A DNA stretch of 64,000 nucleotides from Phycisphaerae bacterium (GTDB taxonomy: Bacteria; Planctomycetota; Phycisphaerae; UBA1845; Fen-1342): positions 62,001 to 126,000 of the forward strand of contig JAGNKU010000008.1 of the NCBI GenBank assembly GCA_017999985.1, read 5' to 3'. Made by a program: the position numbers and the translations under genes. The notes under the pieces are model-generated. The model was not told where the DNA came from. It did not search any database and was given only the letters and a program-made list of their open reading frames with translations. Of the stretch, positions 1 through 7,895 are shown piece by piece. Position 1 is the stretch's first letter, and every line of letters begins with the position of its first letter.

Positions 1-160
1 GCTCGCTCGGCGGGCACGGGCCGGCGATGAAGCTCTCCTTCATGTACTTATGCGCCGCGTCCCGCCCGGTGAAGATCACGCCGGACAGCAGCACCTGGTC
101 GCCAATCTTCAAGGCGCGGATATCCTTCTCACTGATCGGAACGCTCAGCTTCGTCGCCAT
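1..160 (-). CDS. Class I fumarate hydratase, beta (C-terminal) subunit, partial
   Basis: This is the N-terminal part of the beta subunit of a two-subunit, iron-sulfur fumarase (fumarate to malate, TCA cycle, cytoplasm); the rest lies beyond the window edge. The 53 visible residues start MATKLSVPISEKDIRALK and include SGVIFTGRDAAHKY, which is typical of the Fumerase_C / tartrate dehydratase beta fold. The ATG at 158-160 follows a GAGG seven bases upstream. It lies downstream of the alpha subunit on the same strand, separated by 186 bases that carry two oppositely oriented octamer arrays. A tartrate dehydratase beta subunit is the alternative, but the alpha subunit supports fumarase. Confidence 0.85.
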   Translation of the reverse strand, partial: MATKLSVPISEKDIRALKIGDQVLLSGVIFTGRDAAHKYMKESFIAGPCPPSE

Positions 161-181
161 CGCATAGCCTCTGCATGAAAC

Positions 182-213
182 GTAACAAGGTGCGCAGGTA
201 ACAAAGTAACAAC
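182..213. repeat. Octamer array, four 8-bp units of GTAACAAR type
   Basis: Four head-to-tail 8-bp units (GTAACAAG, one degenerate unit, GTAACAAA, GTAACAAC). They lie between the two fumarase subunit genes and are inverted relative to the array at 280-311, so the two arrays could pair in a transcript. The same unit type occurs at 3782-3813 and 9841-9872. Confidence 0.8.
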
Positions 214-279
214 GGGGGCCCGTCTGGCCTCAACACCGTTACCTCGCCCGCAGCACGTCAGATCGCCACCAACGCTCAC

Positions 280-311
280 TTTGTTACCTTGTTACTTTGT
301 CACCTTGTCGC
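280..311. repeat. Octamer array, four 8-bp units of YTTGTYAC type
   Basis: Four consecutive units TTTGTTAC, CTTGTTAC, TTTGTCAC, CTTGTCGC. This is the reverse complement type of the array at 182-213 and ends about 35 bases before the stop codon of the fumarase alpha gene. Together the two arrays could form a long imperfect stem in the intergenic mRNA. Confidence 0.8.
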
Positions 312-346
312 TCGCGGGCGCCTTCACAGTGCGGCTGGGTCACGCC

Positions 347-1225
347 CTACGTCGGTGCTGTAATCTCCACCTTCCCGTTCCTGACGGTCATGAGCTTCCG
401 CCGATCCGCCCAGCACATGTACGCGATCGACACGAAGAAGCTCGCCGGCAACCGATGCAACTCGGCCATTTTCACCGCCAGCACCGTCGTCTTGCCGCCG
501 AAGCCCATCGGCCCGATGCCGAGCTCGTTGATCTCGCGCAGGAGCTGCTTTTCGAGCGCGTCAAGCTCCGGGTTCGGATTGCTGTCGCCCAGCGGGCGGA
601 AGAGCTGCTCCTTCGCCTTGATCACCCCGGTCGCGCGGTCGCCGCCGATGCCCACGCCGAGGATGCCCGGCGCACAGCCAAAACCCTGCGCCTTGTTGGC
701 CGCGTCGAGAACGGCTTTCCGCACGCCCTTGATGTCGCGACTGGCGGCAAACTCCGGCGACGGCACGCTGTACGTGACGCCACAGTTCTCCGACCCGCCG
801 CCCTTGAGCATCAGCCCGATGCGCAGGTAGTCGTGCTCCCACTCGTCGAAGTGGATCGTCGGGAAATCGATGCCGACGTTGTCGCCCGAGTTCTTGCCCG
901 ACAACGCCGCGACCGCGTTCGGCCGCAGGAACGCCTGCTGCGTCGCGGCCCGCACGGCGGCTTCGATCTGCGTTCGCATGGCCCGCTGCGACCAGCCAAC
1001 CGGGTACCACACGTAGAAGTTCGGCGTACCCGTATCCTGGCAGATCGGGCGACCCTTCTCACGCGACATGCGCACGTTTTCCAGGATGGTCTGCAAGGCC
1101 CCGTGCGCCGCCGATCCCGCCGCCTCGCGCCCCAGCGCCGCGGTGACTGCCTGCTCGATGTCCGGCGACAGGTCCGTGGACGTGGAGTTGATCAGCTCGA
1201 TCACATGTTGGGTGATGTCTTCCAT
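347..1225 (-). CDS. Class I fumarate hydratase, alpha (N-terminal) subunit
   Basis: Alpha subunit of a heterodimeric, oxygen-sensitive [4Fe-4S] fumarase. It is 292 residues from the ATG at 1225, which has GAGGTGG just upstream; a longer upstream reading adds 14 arginine-rich residues with no homology feel. Three cysteines expected to bind the cluster are visible: Cys62 in GRPICQDTGTPN, Cys148 in GGGSENCGV and Cys184 in GFGCAPGILGVGIGGDRA. The length matches other two-subunit enzymes (about 280-300). The beta subunit follows downstream. A class II, iron-free FumC is encoded at 41199-42689, so this genome carries both types. Confidence 0.93.
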   Translation of the reverse strand: MEDITQHVIELINSTSTDLSPDIEQAVTAALGREAAGSAAHGALQTILENVRMSREKGRPICQDTGTPNFYVWYPVGWSQRAMRTQIEAAVRAATQQAFLRPNAVAALSGKNSGDNVGIDFPTIHFDEWEHDYLRIGLMLKGGGSENCGVTYSVPSPEFAASRDIKGVRKAVLDAANKAQGFGCAPGILGVGIGGDRATGVIKAKEQLFRPLGDSNPNPELDALEKQLLREINELGIGPMGFGGKTTVLAVKMAELHRLPASFFVSIAYMCWADRRKLMTVRNGKVEITAPT

Positions 1226-1330
1226 AGCCACCTCGCGCCGAGCCCGGCCCGGCCATTCGCGCCCCACCGCCCATTATCCGGCCGGCGGAATTGCGGTCAA
1301 CCGCGCAATGGCGGCAGGATAGCGCTGCGG

Positions 1331-1417
1331 CCGGGGAGAGCAGAGCTCCGCTTCGCTGTCCTGGAGAAGAGTGAAGCTCTGCTTTGCGGTCCGCGTGCCA
1401 CTGCTCTCGAGCAGTGC
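1331..1417. repeat. Intergenic dispersed repeat with perfect palindrome
   Basis: The 239-base gap between the fumarase and lipoprotein genes has no gene. It holds a stretch starting GGGGAGAGC and containing TCCGCTTCGCTG (1333-1360), a related second copy around 1367-1391, and a perfect palindrome CACTGCTC-TC-GAGCAGTG at 1399-1416. A clearly similar sequence (GGGGAGAGC then TTCCGCTTTGCTG) occurs at about 38871-38900, in another intergenic region. This suggests a small dispersed repeat family. Confidence 0.6.
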
Positions 1418-1464
1418 CGCTACGGGCCCGCCCCCGTTACGGCACCGCGCAGTGCACGCAGCTC

Positions 1465-2298
1465 CTAACGTGCCGCGCGCGTGCGCTGTCCCCCGGGTAG
1501 CTCCTCGCACAGCAGCGGATACACCACCTTCGCGATGAACTGCGGCGACGTGCTGTCCGCGTGCAGGCCGTAGTATCCGTACGCCGCGTACTCCGACTTG
1601 TACGGGCGGTTCCGCAGCTTGCTCCGGTACCAGTCGCGCTTCGCGTTGTCCGCCTTCGCCGGCAGCGTGAAGCCGTACAGACCGGCGGCCGAGGTCTCCC
1701 CGTCCTTCCGATCGACCGAGCCCGTGATCGGCAACCCATAGCGCAGCAGCGGATCATCCGCCGAGTAGAAGCAGTACAGATGCCCATCGATCTTCTGCAT
1801 GGCCGCGCTCAGGTCGTAGTTGCGCGACAGCGCACTGCCCAGGAACACAACGGTCCCCACGCTCCGCTCTTTCGGCAACGCCTCCAGCGCCCACGTGGCG
1901 ATGCCCGTCCCCGCCGACAGCGCCACGATGTTCACCCGCCGGCCCGGGTACGCATCCATGTATTCTTCGATCCGCGCGGCAAGCCGGCGGGCCTGGCCCT
2001 CGTTGCGGTCCCGGTCCACCAGGTCGCGCAGCGTGCCGCCGAGCACGGCTTGCCACGCGAACACCTCGATCGAGCCCTTGTAGCGCGCTTCGCGCAGCCC
2101 CTTCGGCACGTCCACCGTGCCCACCGCGTTGCCGATCCCGCCCGCCCCGCCGACGAAATACGTCCGCCCGTGCTCGCTGCCGCGCGTGTCCGTGCCGAGG
2201 TACGACATCCATGTGCAGCCACCCGTCGCGCCCAGGCCAACCAGCAGCCCAGCCACGCTCAGCCAGCGACCGACAGTCCCGGCACGTGTTCGCTTCAC
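1465..2298 (-). CDS. Lipoprotein with alpha/beta-hydrolase-like serine motif
   Basis: A protein of about 277 residues starting at the GTG at 2298. It has a hydrophobic lead and a lipobox (LGATGGC) near residue 28, so it is probably a lipid-anchored envelope protein. Residues around ALSAGTG match the G/A-x-S-x-G nucleophile elbow of alpha/beta hydrolases, preceded by VNIV and followed by a helix (WALEAL). A region rich in Tyr near the C-terminus (YKSEYAAYGYYGLH) contains a possible catalytic His. No precise family is recognised and the substrate is unknown. It is downstream of the DUF151 nuclease gene on the same strand with a gap of only 28 bases, so the two are probably co-transcribed. Confidence 0.7.
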   Translation of the reverse strand: MKRTRAGTVGRWLSVAGLLVGLGATGGCTWMSYLGTDTRGSEHGRTYFVGGAGGIGNAVGTVDVPKGLREARYKGSIEVFAWQAVLGGTLRDLVDRDRNEGQARRLAARIEEYMDAYPGRRVNIVALSAGTGIATWALEALPKERSVGTVVFLGSALSRNYDLSAAMQKIDGHLYCFYSADDPLLRYGLPITGSVDRKDGETSAAGLYGFTLPAKADNAKRDWYRSKLRNRPYKSEYAAYGYYGLHADSTSPQFIAKVVYPLLCEELPGGQRTRAAR

Positions 2299-2326
2299 GC
2301 CACTTGTCCCGTTACACCCCGCACCG

Positions 2327-2725
2327 CTACTGCGACGCAGCCTCGTCGAGCACGTGGTCCTCGACGTAAATCGGCACCTCGTTGGCGACACCCAGCGCGA
2401 TCGCGTCGGACGGCCGGCTGTCCACCTCGACCAGCTCGCCGCCGTGCCGGATGACCAACTTGGCGTAGAAGGTATGCTCCTGGAGATCGTTGACAACGAT
2501 CTTCTCGAGCTCGCCGTCGAGCGTCTCGATCACGTTGGCCAGCAGGTCATGGGTCATGGGGCGTTGCAGTTGCACGCCCTTGACGCGCCGGTCGATCGCC
2601 AGCGCCTCGGTCAGGCCGATGACGATCTGCAGCAGCCGGGCCCCGTTCCGCTCGCGCAAGACGATGACCTGGTGGTCGTGCGATTCGGAGATCCGAATCT
2701 GCGCCAAGTCCATGCGGACTTCCAT
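2327..2725 (-). CDS. Bifunctional nuclease (DUF151/BFN) domain protein
   Basis: About 132 residues forming a complete BFN/DUF151 domain. The segment QVIVLRERNGARLLQIVIG, then EALAIDRRVKG, RPMTHDLL and the closing SRPSDAIALGV are characteristic of this family, known from plant and bacterial proteins reported to have nuclease activity. The usual start is a few residues before the first strand. I chose the ATG at 2725, preceded by GAGGAG; an ATG at 2713 is equally possible, and a longer start at 2740 would place the SD inside the gene. It is the first gene of a small minus-strand unit with the lipoprotein. Biological role in planctomycetes is unknown. Confidence 0.85.
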   Translation of the reverse strand: MEVRMDLAQIRISESHDHQVIVLRERNGARLLQIVIGLTEALAIDRRVKGVQLQRPMTHDLLANVIETLDGELEKIVVNDLQEHTFYAKLVIRHGGELVEVDSRPSDAIALGVANEVPIYVEDHVLDEAASQ

Positions 2726-2741
2726 ACACTCCTCGCACAAA

Positions 2742-3201
2742 TCGGCAGCGCGAAACTAGCCCGCGCCGCACACAGTGTCAAGCCACGTCCCATCAGAAGC
2801 CGAAGCGGCGGCAACGGGTCCTTGTGCCCGCCGCCCAATCCAAGCCCGAAGCGCCAGCGAGGGCCCCCAAAGGCACGGAGGCAGAGAGGAAAAACAACGA
2901 AGCAACGACAACCGAATCCCAAGCGGCCGCGCCGGGGGCCGCGCAGCGCGCCCGCTGCTCGCCCCGGCGGGGCTCGTCCAAGAAAGAAGGGAGAAAGTGG
3001 GGCGCCCTGGGCTACGACCAAACGCCCGCTGCGCGGGCTCTGTCGCTGCGCGGCTTCTCGTCGTGCCTGCATGCCTTGGCGGGCCCTCGTTGGCGCTTCG
3101 GGCTCGAATGCCTTCGCGCTGCGCGGACCCGCTCGCTGGCGCTCGGGGCTCTGCCTCCGTCCCTGCGTGCCTGCGTGCCTCTATGCCTGCGTGGCTCCTG
3201 G
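2742..3201. repeat. Gene-free 460-base region with dispersed repeats
   Basis: No convincing gene is present. A repeat of about 26 bases occurs three times: inverted at 2841-2867 (AAGCCCGAAGCGCCAGCGAG core), direct at 3081-3106 and, more diverged, at 3128-3152. The first two could form a long-range stem. A run of octamer-like units (GGCACGGA, GGCAGAGA) lies at 2872-2903, and a cleaner octamer array (CTGCGTGC twice, CTCTATGC, CTGCGTGG) at 3163-3194, just before the stop of the DUF35 gene. Any open frames across this stretch are by-products of high GC and repeats. Confidence 0.7.
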
Positions 3202-3675
3202 TTACGCCGGCACCCAGGCCAGATCGAGAATCGTGTGCGTCGGCTTCTGCGTGTTGAAGACCGCCTTCACTTTCATCCCGAACTCCGGCTTACCATCTTT
3301 CAGCCAGCCCATCAGCTTCGTGCATACGCCGGCCAGCTCGACACTGATCAGCGGCGTGCCGGGCCCCAGGCGGAACAGCTCGCCGGGGTATGTCACCGTG
3401 GAGAACGTGTAGATGGTGCCGGTCTGCGGCGCTTCGACCCATTCCATGGCGTGCCAGCAGTCCGGGCAGTTCGTCCGCGGCGGCAGCCACAGGCGCTTCT
3501 CGCCGCACTGCGCATTCGTGCAGCGCGTCGCCAGGATCTTCTTTTCCTGCAAGCCCTTGAAGAACTTGCCCCAGCCGCCGTAGCTGTGAATGTGGTACCA
3601 GAACTTCTCGTTCTTGATCACGAGCGGCTCGTCATTGAGCACTTCCGCCGCCCGGGTAGGCCACTCAATCGCCAT
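3202..3675 (-). CDS. Zn-ribbon / OB-fold DUF35 protein (acyl-CoA-associated)
   Basis: A 157-residue protein with the DUF35 layout. After an N-terminal helix, a rubredoxin-like zinc ribbon shows two Cys pairs (CTNAQC and NCPDC), followed by an OB-fold (GTIYTFSTVTYPGELF ... ISVELAGV). DUF35 proteins partner thiolase-fold enzymes, for example ChsH2 with the aldolase Ltp2, and archaeal HMG-CoA synthase/thiolase complexes, where they help bind acyl-CoA. Here it lies directly downstream of a thiolase-fold gene on the same strand (146-base gap containing an octamer array), so the two proteins probably form one complex. Substrate is unknown. Confidence 0.85.
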   Translation of the reverse strand: MAIEWPTRAAEVLNDEPLVIKNEKFWYHIHSYGGWGKFFKGLQEKKILATRCTNAQCGEKRLWLPPRTNCPDCWHAMEWVEAPQTGTIYTFSTVTYPGELFRLGPGTPLISVELAGVCTKLMGWLKDGKPEFGMKVKAVFNTQKPTHTILDLAWVPA

Positions 3676-3781
3676 TGTCTTGTCCTTTCGTCCCGCAAAG
3701 ATCGGTCATCAGGCAACCGGGCCACGCAGCGACCACGGGCTTCGCATCGCAGGCCCGCGCCGGTCGCACCGTGTGGCTCCA

Positions 3782-3813
3782 CTTGTCACCTTGATACCTT
3801 GTCACCTTGTCAT
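3782..3813. repeat. Octamer array, four units of CTTGTCAC type
   Basis: Units CTTGTCAC, CTTGATAC, CTTGTCAC, CTTGTCAT run head to tail in the gap between the thiolase-fold gene and the DUF35 gene, eight bases past the thiolase stop codon. Same family as the arrays at 280-311 and 9841-9872. Confidence 0.8.
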
Positions 3814-3821
3814 GCCGCCGC

Positions 3822-5192
3822 TTACGGCTTCTCGAGAATCGCGCAGGTCACGTGGCTGCCGGTGCCGGCGTGGCTGATCGCGCAGCCGCGCTTCGCCTTC
3901 TGCACCTGCAGGCTCTTCCAGTCCGCCGGCTTGTGCTTGCCATAGCGCGTCCACATCTGCGGATCGCCGTGGAACTGGTCGTACTTGCCCTGGAGTTGCC
4001 AGAGCAGCTCGACAATCTGGAAGATCCCGGTCGCGCCGACGGCGTGCATCGTTCCGATCAGGCCGCCGGACAGGTTCGTCGGCAGCTTGCCCTCAAAGTA
4101 CGCCTCGCCGGACTCGATGAACTCGCGGCCGCGGCCGTACGGTCGCAACCCGATGTCTTCGTAGGTCTGCACGTCGCTGATGGTGAAGGCGTCGTGCGTC
4201 TCGAGGATATCGAAGTCCTGCACGGGGTCTTTGATGCCGGCCATGTTGTACGCCAGGTACGCCGCCATCCGCGCCGCCAGGAACGAGCTGAAGCCCGGCC
4301 ACTCGGTGCGCTTGTGCGTGAAGTACTCCTGGTAGGTCGCCTCGGTCTCATTCGGCAGCAGCAGGATCGGCATGTGCCGCCGGTCCGCGGTGCGCAGCGT
4401 GTGCGAGCCGCCGCAGATGGCCTTGAGCTGAATCGGACGGTCGGTGAGCTTGTACGCGGTTTCCTCGTCGGCGAGCAGCAGCACCGCCGCGCCAACGCTC
4501 ATCACACAGCATTCGAGGAACGTCAGCGGGTCGGAGACGATCTCGTTCTTGAGCACATCCGTGACCGTGTACTTGCCCGGGTTCTGCGCGAAGGGCGAAT
4601 AGTACGCATAGAGGTGGTTCTTGCACGCGATCTTGGCCAGCGTCTCGTGTGGAACGTTGTTCTCGTACTGGTAGCGCTTCGCCATCAGCGCGTAGTACGC
4701 GGCGTACATCCAGCCCAGCTCGCTCTCGAAATCCTTGCATGCCGCGGAAGCGATGTACGAGTTGCCGACCTTCGTCGAGACCTCGTCCATCCGCTCCCAC
4801 CCGACGACCGGCACGCAGTTGGCATAGCCCGACGCCACCGCCTGCGCCGCGGCCAGCACCGCCGACCCGCCGGTGGCCCCGCCGGTCTTGATCTCGACGT
4901 TGCCGAGCGGATCGAAGCCGAGGTAGTCGTGAATCTTGGCGGCCGCGAGCAGTTGATCGCCGAAGTGGTCGGCGAACTGGGAGTAGACGACCCAGTTCAC
5001 CATCCGGCGATACTGCTCGGGATCAACCTTGAGGTTGTTCTCCTCAACGGCCATCCGCAGGGCCTCGGTGCACAGCTCGCAGGTGTTCTTCTCGGGGTAG
5101 CGTTTGCGGAAGTCGGTGAGGCCGCCGGCCACGATGTAAACCGGCTTCTGGAACTTCGGAATGCGCAGATTTCCGGGACCAAACTTGATCAC
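3822..5192 (-). CDS. Thiolase-fold protein lacking the nucleophilic Cys (SCP-x/Ltp2-like)
   Basis: A 456-residue thiolase-superfamily protein of the SCP-x/acetoacetyl-CoA thiolase type. The start is the GTG at 5192 with AAGGAGG seven bases upstream; the open frame continues further but without homology. Where thiolases have the nucleophile (CATGG), this has GGATGGSA, so Cys is replaced by Gly at about residue 105. The later motifs remain: HDAF (His333) and NLSGG...MHAVGATG (His383), plus an AGTGSH end. It therefore probably does not perform standard thiolysis. Ltp2-type retro-aldolases, which also work with DUF35 partners, are the closest functional analogy. The adjacent DUF35 gene supports a joint complex. 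Confidence 0.8.
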   Translation of the reverse strand: MIKFGPGNLRIPKFQKPVYIVAGGLTDFRKRYPEKNTCELCTEALRMAVEENNLKVDPEQYRRMVNWVVYSQFADHFGDQLLAAAKIHDYLGFDPLGNVEIKTGGATGGSAVLAAAQAVASGYANCVPVVGWERMDEVSTKVGNSYIASAACKDFESELGWMYAAYYALMAKRYQYENNVPHETLAKIACKNHLYAYYSPFAQNPGKYTVTDVLKNEIVSDPLTFLECCVMSVGAAVLLLADEETAYKLTDRPIQLKAICGGSHTLRTADRRHMPILLLPNETEATYQEYFTHKRTEWPGFSSFLAARMAAYLAYNMAGIKDPVQDFDILETHDAFTISDVQTYEDIGLRPYGRGREFIESGEAYFEGKLPTNLSGGLIGTMHAVGATGIFQIVELLWQLQGKYDQFHGDPQMWTRYGKHKPADWKSLQVQKAKRGCAISHAGTGSHVTCAILEKP

Positions 5193-5472
5193 TGCCCTGC
5201 CTCCTTCATGACGCGGATGTGCCTCGGAGCGGCATCGGCGCCCCGCCCCGCCGTGTGACTCGCCGACCGACGCCTTGCGGGTGCTGCCGCAGCCGACGAT
5301 CTGCGTACAAGTGGCGGAGAGATGCCGGAGTTCCGTTTCGAGCCGGCGCTGCCCAATGCCCAGGCGCCGGATACGCACTACAACGGAACCGCGGAGACGT
5401 GTCAACCCGGGCCGCAGAATCGGCGGAAATCGTGTAAGTTTCCCGCTGGTGCCGGCTCTAATGAGGGTGGCT
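5193..5472. other. Divergent intergenic region upstream of thiolase and sigma factor genes
   Basis: 280 bases separating the minus-strand thiolase gene from the plus-strand ECF sigma gene; no gene is seen. An imperfect inverted repeat GCGGAAA / TTTCCCGC at 5423-5446 lies about 30 bases before the sigma start and could be an operator or an ECF-type promoter element. I cannot identify a clear -35/-10 pair. Confidence 0.35.
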
Positions 5473-6048
5473 ATGCCGGATGACCCGCGCAGCACGATGG
5501 CGGCAGCGCCCGCCGCGGACGACGTGGCCCGCGCGACCGACAATGCGCAGCGCGGACCGGTGACTTTCGCGCAACTCGTTGCGCAGCAGCAGGATCGAAT
5601 CACAGCCCTGGTCTGGCGCCTGCTGGGCTGGCGGCGTGCGGACGTGCAGGACGTGGTGCAGGACGTGTTTCTGACGGCGTTCAAGAACCTGGCGAAGTTC
5701 CGCGGCCAGGCACGGCCGGCCACCTGGCTGTACCGCATCGCGGTCAATCAGTGTCGCCGGCAGCGGCGAAGGCGGTTTCTGCGGCTGCGGTTCTGGAGCG
5801 CGACCGAAGCTCTGCCGGCGCGGTCAAGCGGTCCCACGGCGGATGCCGAGATGCGCGCCCGAGTTCGCCGCAGCATCGCGGACCTGCCGCGGCACTATCG
5901 CGAGGTGATTGTGCTGCGTTATCTCGAGGGGCTGACTACGCCGGAGATCGCGGTGATCGTCGGCCGTTCGCCGAACGTGGTGGACGTGCGTTTGAACCGG
6001 GCGCGGGCCGCGTTGCGCGCGACGCTGGGCCCGCTTGTGCAGGAATGA
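5473..6048 (+). CDS. RNA polymerase ECF-type sigma-70 factor
   Basis: A 191-residue extracytoplasmic-function sigma factor. Region 2 is seen around ADVQDVVQDVFLTAFKNL and the following FRGQARPATWLYRIAVN. Region 4 is at the C-terminus (DLPRHYREVIVLRYLEGL, TTPEIAVIVG, VDVRLNRARAALR). There is no region 3 or C-terminal extension. The ATG at 5473 has GAGGGTGG immediately upstream; an earlier in-frame ATG at 5461 overlaps that site. The gene is three bases upstream of a membrane protein gene that is a plausible anti-sigma factor, giving the usual sigma/anti-sigma operon layout. Confidence 0.9.
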   Translation: MPDDPRSTMAAAPAADDVARATDNAQRGPVTFAQLVAQQQDRITALVWRLLGWRRADVQDVVQDVFLTAFKNLAKFRGQARPATWLYRIAVNQCRRQRRRRFLRLRFWSATEALPARSSGPTADAEMRARVRRSIADLPRHYREVIVLRYLEGLTTPEIAVIVGRSPNVVDVRLNRARAALRATLGPLVQE

Positions 6049-6051
6049 CGT

Positions 6052-6621
6052 ATGCCTTCCGACCCATTCGAGAAACTGCTGCGTGAAACCGACAACCATG
6101 CCGGCGAACCGCCGGCGGCGCCCGCCGATCTGGCGGCGCGGGTGGTTCGGCGGGCAGAGGCCCAGCGCCGCCGGCGGCTGGCGATCGGTTCCGCCGCCGC
6201 GGCAGTGTTGCTGGCTGCGGGGCTGACGCTGCCGACGTGGCGCGGACGCGCACGCGTCACGGCGGGCCCCGTGGACACGGCCGCGCTCGCCGCGCAGGCC
6301 GCGCAGCTCCGGGCCGAGGCCGACTGGCGGAGTGCGGTCGCCCGGCGGACGCGCGAGCTGGAGGCCCGTCACGCACGGCTCGCCGCGCTGCGCGCCGTGG
6401 CGGCCCAGCCGGACCCGGTGCAGCAGTCGCGGAGTGCGGTGGAGCAAGCGGCGGGCATCATCTTCCAGCAGGGCGACCGGCTGTATCGCGATTTCAAGCT
6501 GCCGCAACAGGCGGCAGAGAGCTACCGCGAAGTGCTGCGGCTGTTCCCGACGAGCCTCTGGGCCGCACGGGCACGGGAGCGACTGACTGAAATCGAGACA
6601 AGGCAAGGAGAGATATCATGA
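6052..6621 (+). CDS. Single-pass membrane protein, candidate anti-sigma factor
   Basis: A 189-residue protein with a short cytoplasmic N-terminus (DPFEKLLRETDNHAG), one membrane segment at about residues 42-62 and an outer domain with a coiled-coil stretch and a TPR-like helix pair near the end (PQQAAESYREVLRLFPTS). It follows an ECF sigma gene by three bases and overlaps the next gene by an ATGA, which is why I call it an anti-sigma candidate. However, it lacks the HxxxCxxC zinc motif of classical ZAS anti-sigma domains, so the sigma-binding role is an inference from position. Confidence 0.6.
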   Translation: MPSDPFEKLLRETDNHAGEPPAAPADLAARVVRRAEAQRRRRLAIGSAAAAVLLAAGLTLPTWRGRARVTAGPVDTAALAAQAAQLRAEADWRSAVARRTRELEARHARLAALRAVAAQPDPVQQSRSAVEQAAGIIFQQGDRLYRDFKLPQQAAESYREVLRLFPTSLWAARARERLTEIETRQGEIS

Positions 6622-7790
6622 GGCAGACTTGGCGGATCTGGGGATTGATCGGATGGCTGCTCATCTCGACGGCGGCCCGCGCGGACGAGCCGACCACGGC
6701 GCCGGCCGCGTATGAATCCGCGAGCGCGGTCGTGCGGATCACGTCCATGCACGGGTCGATGCAAACGAATCCCGACCTGGTCCAGGCGCTGCTGAGCAGC
6801 ACGGCGGTGATGCAGGCTGCGGCCCGGGACATCAAAGGGCTCGCGCCCGGTTGGGAACGGTCCTATGATGTGCGCGTCTTGTCCGCGGGCCCTTCGCTGA
6901 TTGAAGGCGACCGGGCGAGTTCGGCCCTCAACATCCAGATCCGCGCCTGCCACGAAGGCCGCGCGACGCGGACGGAGTGCGCGCAACAGGTACAGCAACT
7001 GCTGGTGGGGTTGACCCGGGAGCTGCAGAGGGCCATGCAGGACGCGGGAGGACGCGAGGCGCAGCGCCTGAACGACGCGGTTGCGGCGAGCGAGCAGGCA
7101 AGTGCGGAGGCGCAGCAACGTCTGAAGGACTTGCAGGCGCGCCAGCAGGAACTCCTTGAGGCGGCCGGCTGCGGGGACCTCAATCGAGAGCGCCTTGCGG
7201 AAGAGCAGACTGAGCTGGAGATACGGCTGCGTGATCTCGATCTCAGGCTGGTGTCGCAACGCGCCCGGCAGACGGCCCTGGGCGAGCAGATCGCCCGCCT
7301 GGGCAGGGAAATCGGCGAGAACGTGGAGACCAATGCCGCCGTGACGGAGCTCACCAAGGTTGCGCAACTCCGCGAGAGCGCCCTCGCGCGGATACGGGAG
7401 CAGCATGAGGCGGGGCGGGTCGCGCAGCAGGAAGTTCTCGAGCAGGAGGAGCTGCTCGCCCGGGCGCGGGCCGAACTGGCCCAGCAGCGCCAGGCGGCAG
7501 CCCAGGCCGCGGGCGGCGCACTCGTCGCGGACCTCAACCGGAGCCTGCTGCAGCAGTCCGTGGATTTGGCTGAGACGGAAGCCGAGCGCGGGGCGGTGGC
7601 GCAGCTCCTGGCCGAGATGCGCGAGCGCAAGCTGCTCGACCTGGCGGACCAGTACGAGCGCGACGTGCGGATGATCCTCCCGACGGCCCGCGCCGCGGTC
7701 GAAGATGCCGGCCGCCAACTCCTCCGCGCGGTGAACGATCGCAACCGTTATCAGCCACCGCAGGTCGTCGTGCTGGGCCAAGGCCAGTGA
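6618..7790 (+). CDS. Secreted or periplasmic coiled-coil protein
   Basis: 390 residues with an N-terminal signal peptide (MRQTWRIWGLIGWLLISTAARA). A small folded segment of about residues 30-115 contains SAVVRIT and a Cys, and long heptad-rich coiled coils run from roughly residue 130 to 370 (many AQQ, LEEE and ERL repeats). It is the third gene of the sigma operon, with an ATGA overlap with the preceding gene. The start part (SAVVRI, VLSAGPS...SSALNIQIRA) is loosely reminiscent of chain-length/Wzz-like proteins, but this is not certain. It may act as an envelope sensor or structural component controlled by the upstream sigma factor. Confidence 0.6.
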   Translation: MRQTWRIWGLIGWLLISTAARADEPTTAPAAYESASAVVRITSMHGSMQTNPDLVQALLSSTAVMQAAARDIKGLAPGWERSYDVRVLSAGPSLIEGDRASSALNIQIRACHEGRATRTECAQQVQQLLVGLTRELQRAMQDAGGREAQRLNDAVAASEQASAEAQQRLKDLQARQQELLEAAGCGDLNRERLAEEQTELEIRLRDLDLRLVSQRARQTALGEQIARLGREIGENVETNAAVTELTKVAQLRESALARIREQHEAGRVAQQEVLEQEELLARARAELAQQRQAAAQAAGGALVADLNRSLLQQSVDLAETEAERGAVAQLLAEMRERKLLDLADQYERDVRMILPTARAAVEDAGRQLLRAVNDRNRYQPPQVVVLGQGQ

Positions 7791-7895
7791 CGGCACGCGG
7801 CCGCCAGGCAATTGCCGGATCGGCGCTTGAATCGCCAGCCTGAATTCGCGACACTGGAGTTGAATCATCCACCCGTTTTGGAGGGTGCAAGCCCC

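Noticed and set aside
182-311. CRISPR-like array
   Set aside because: Units are 8 bp with no spacers and no cas genes nearby.
2611-3072. Minus-strand open frame of 153 residues across the repeat region
   Set aside because: Low-complexity translation of dispersed repeats, no plausible start signal, and it overlaps the DUF151 gene in another frame.
5193-5747. Extension of the thiolase-fold protein to a start at 5747
   Set aside because: The extra 185 residues have no thiolase features and overlap the sigma gene; the GTG at 5192 has a strong AAGGAGG.
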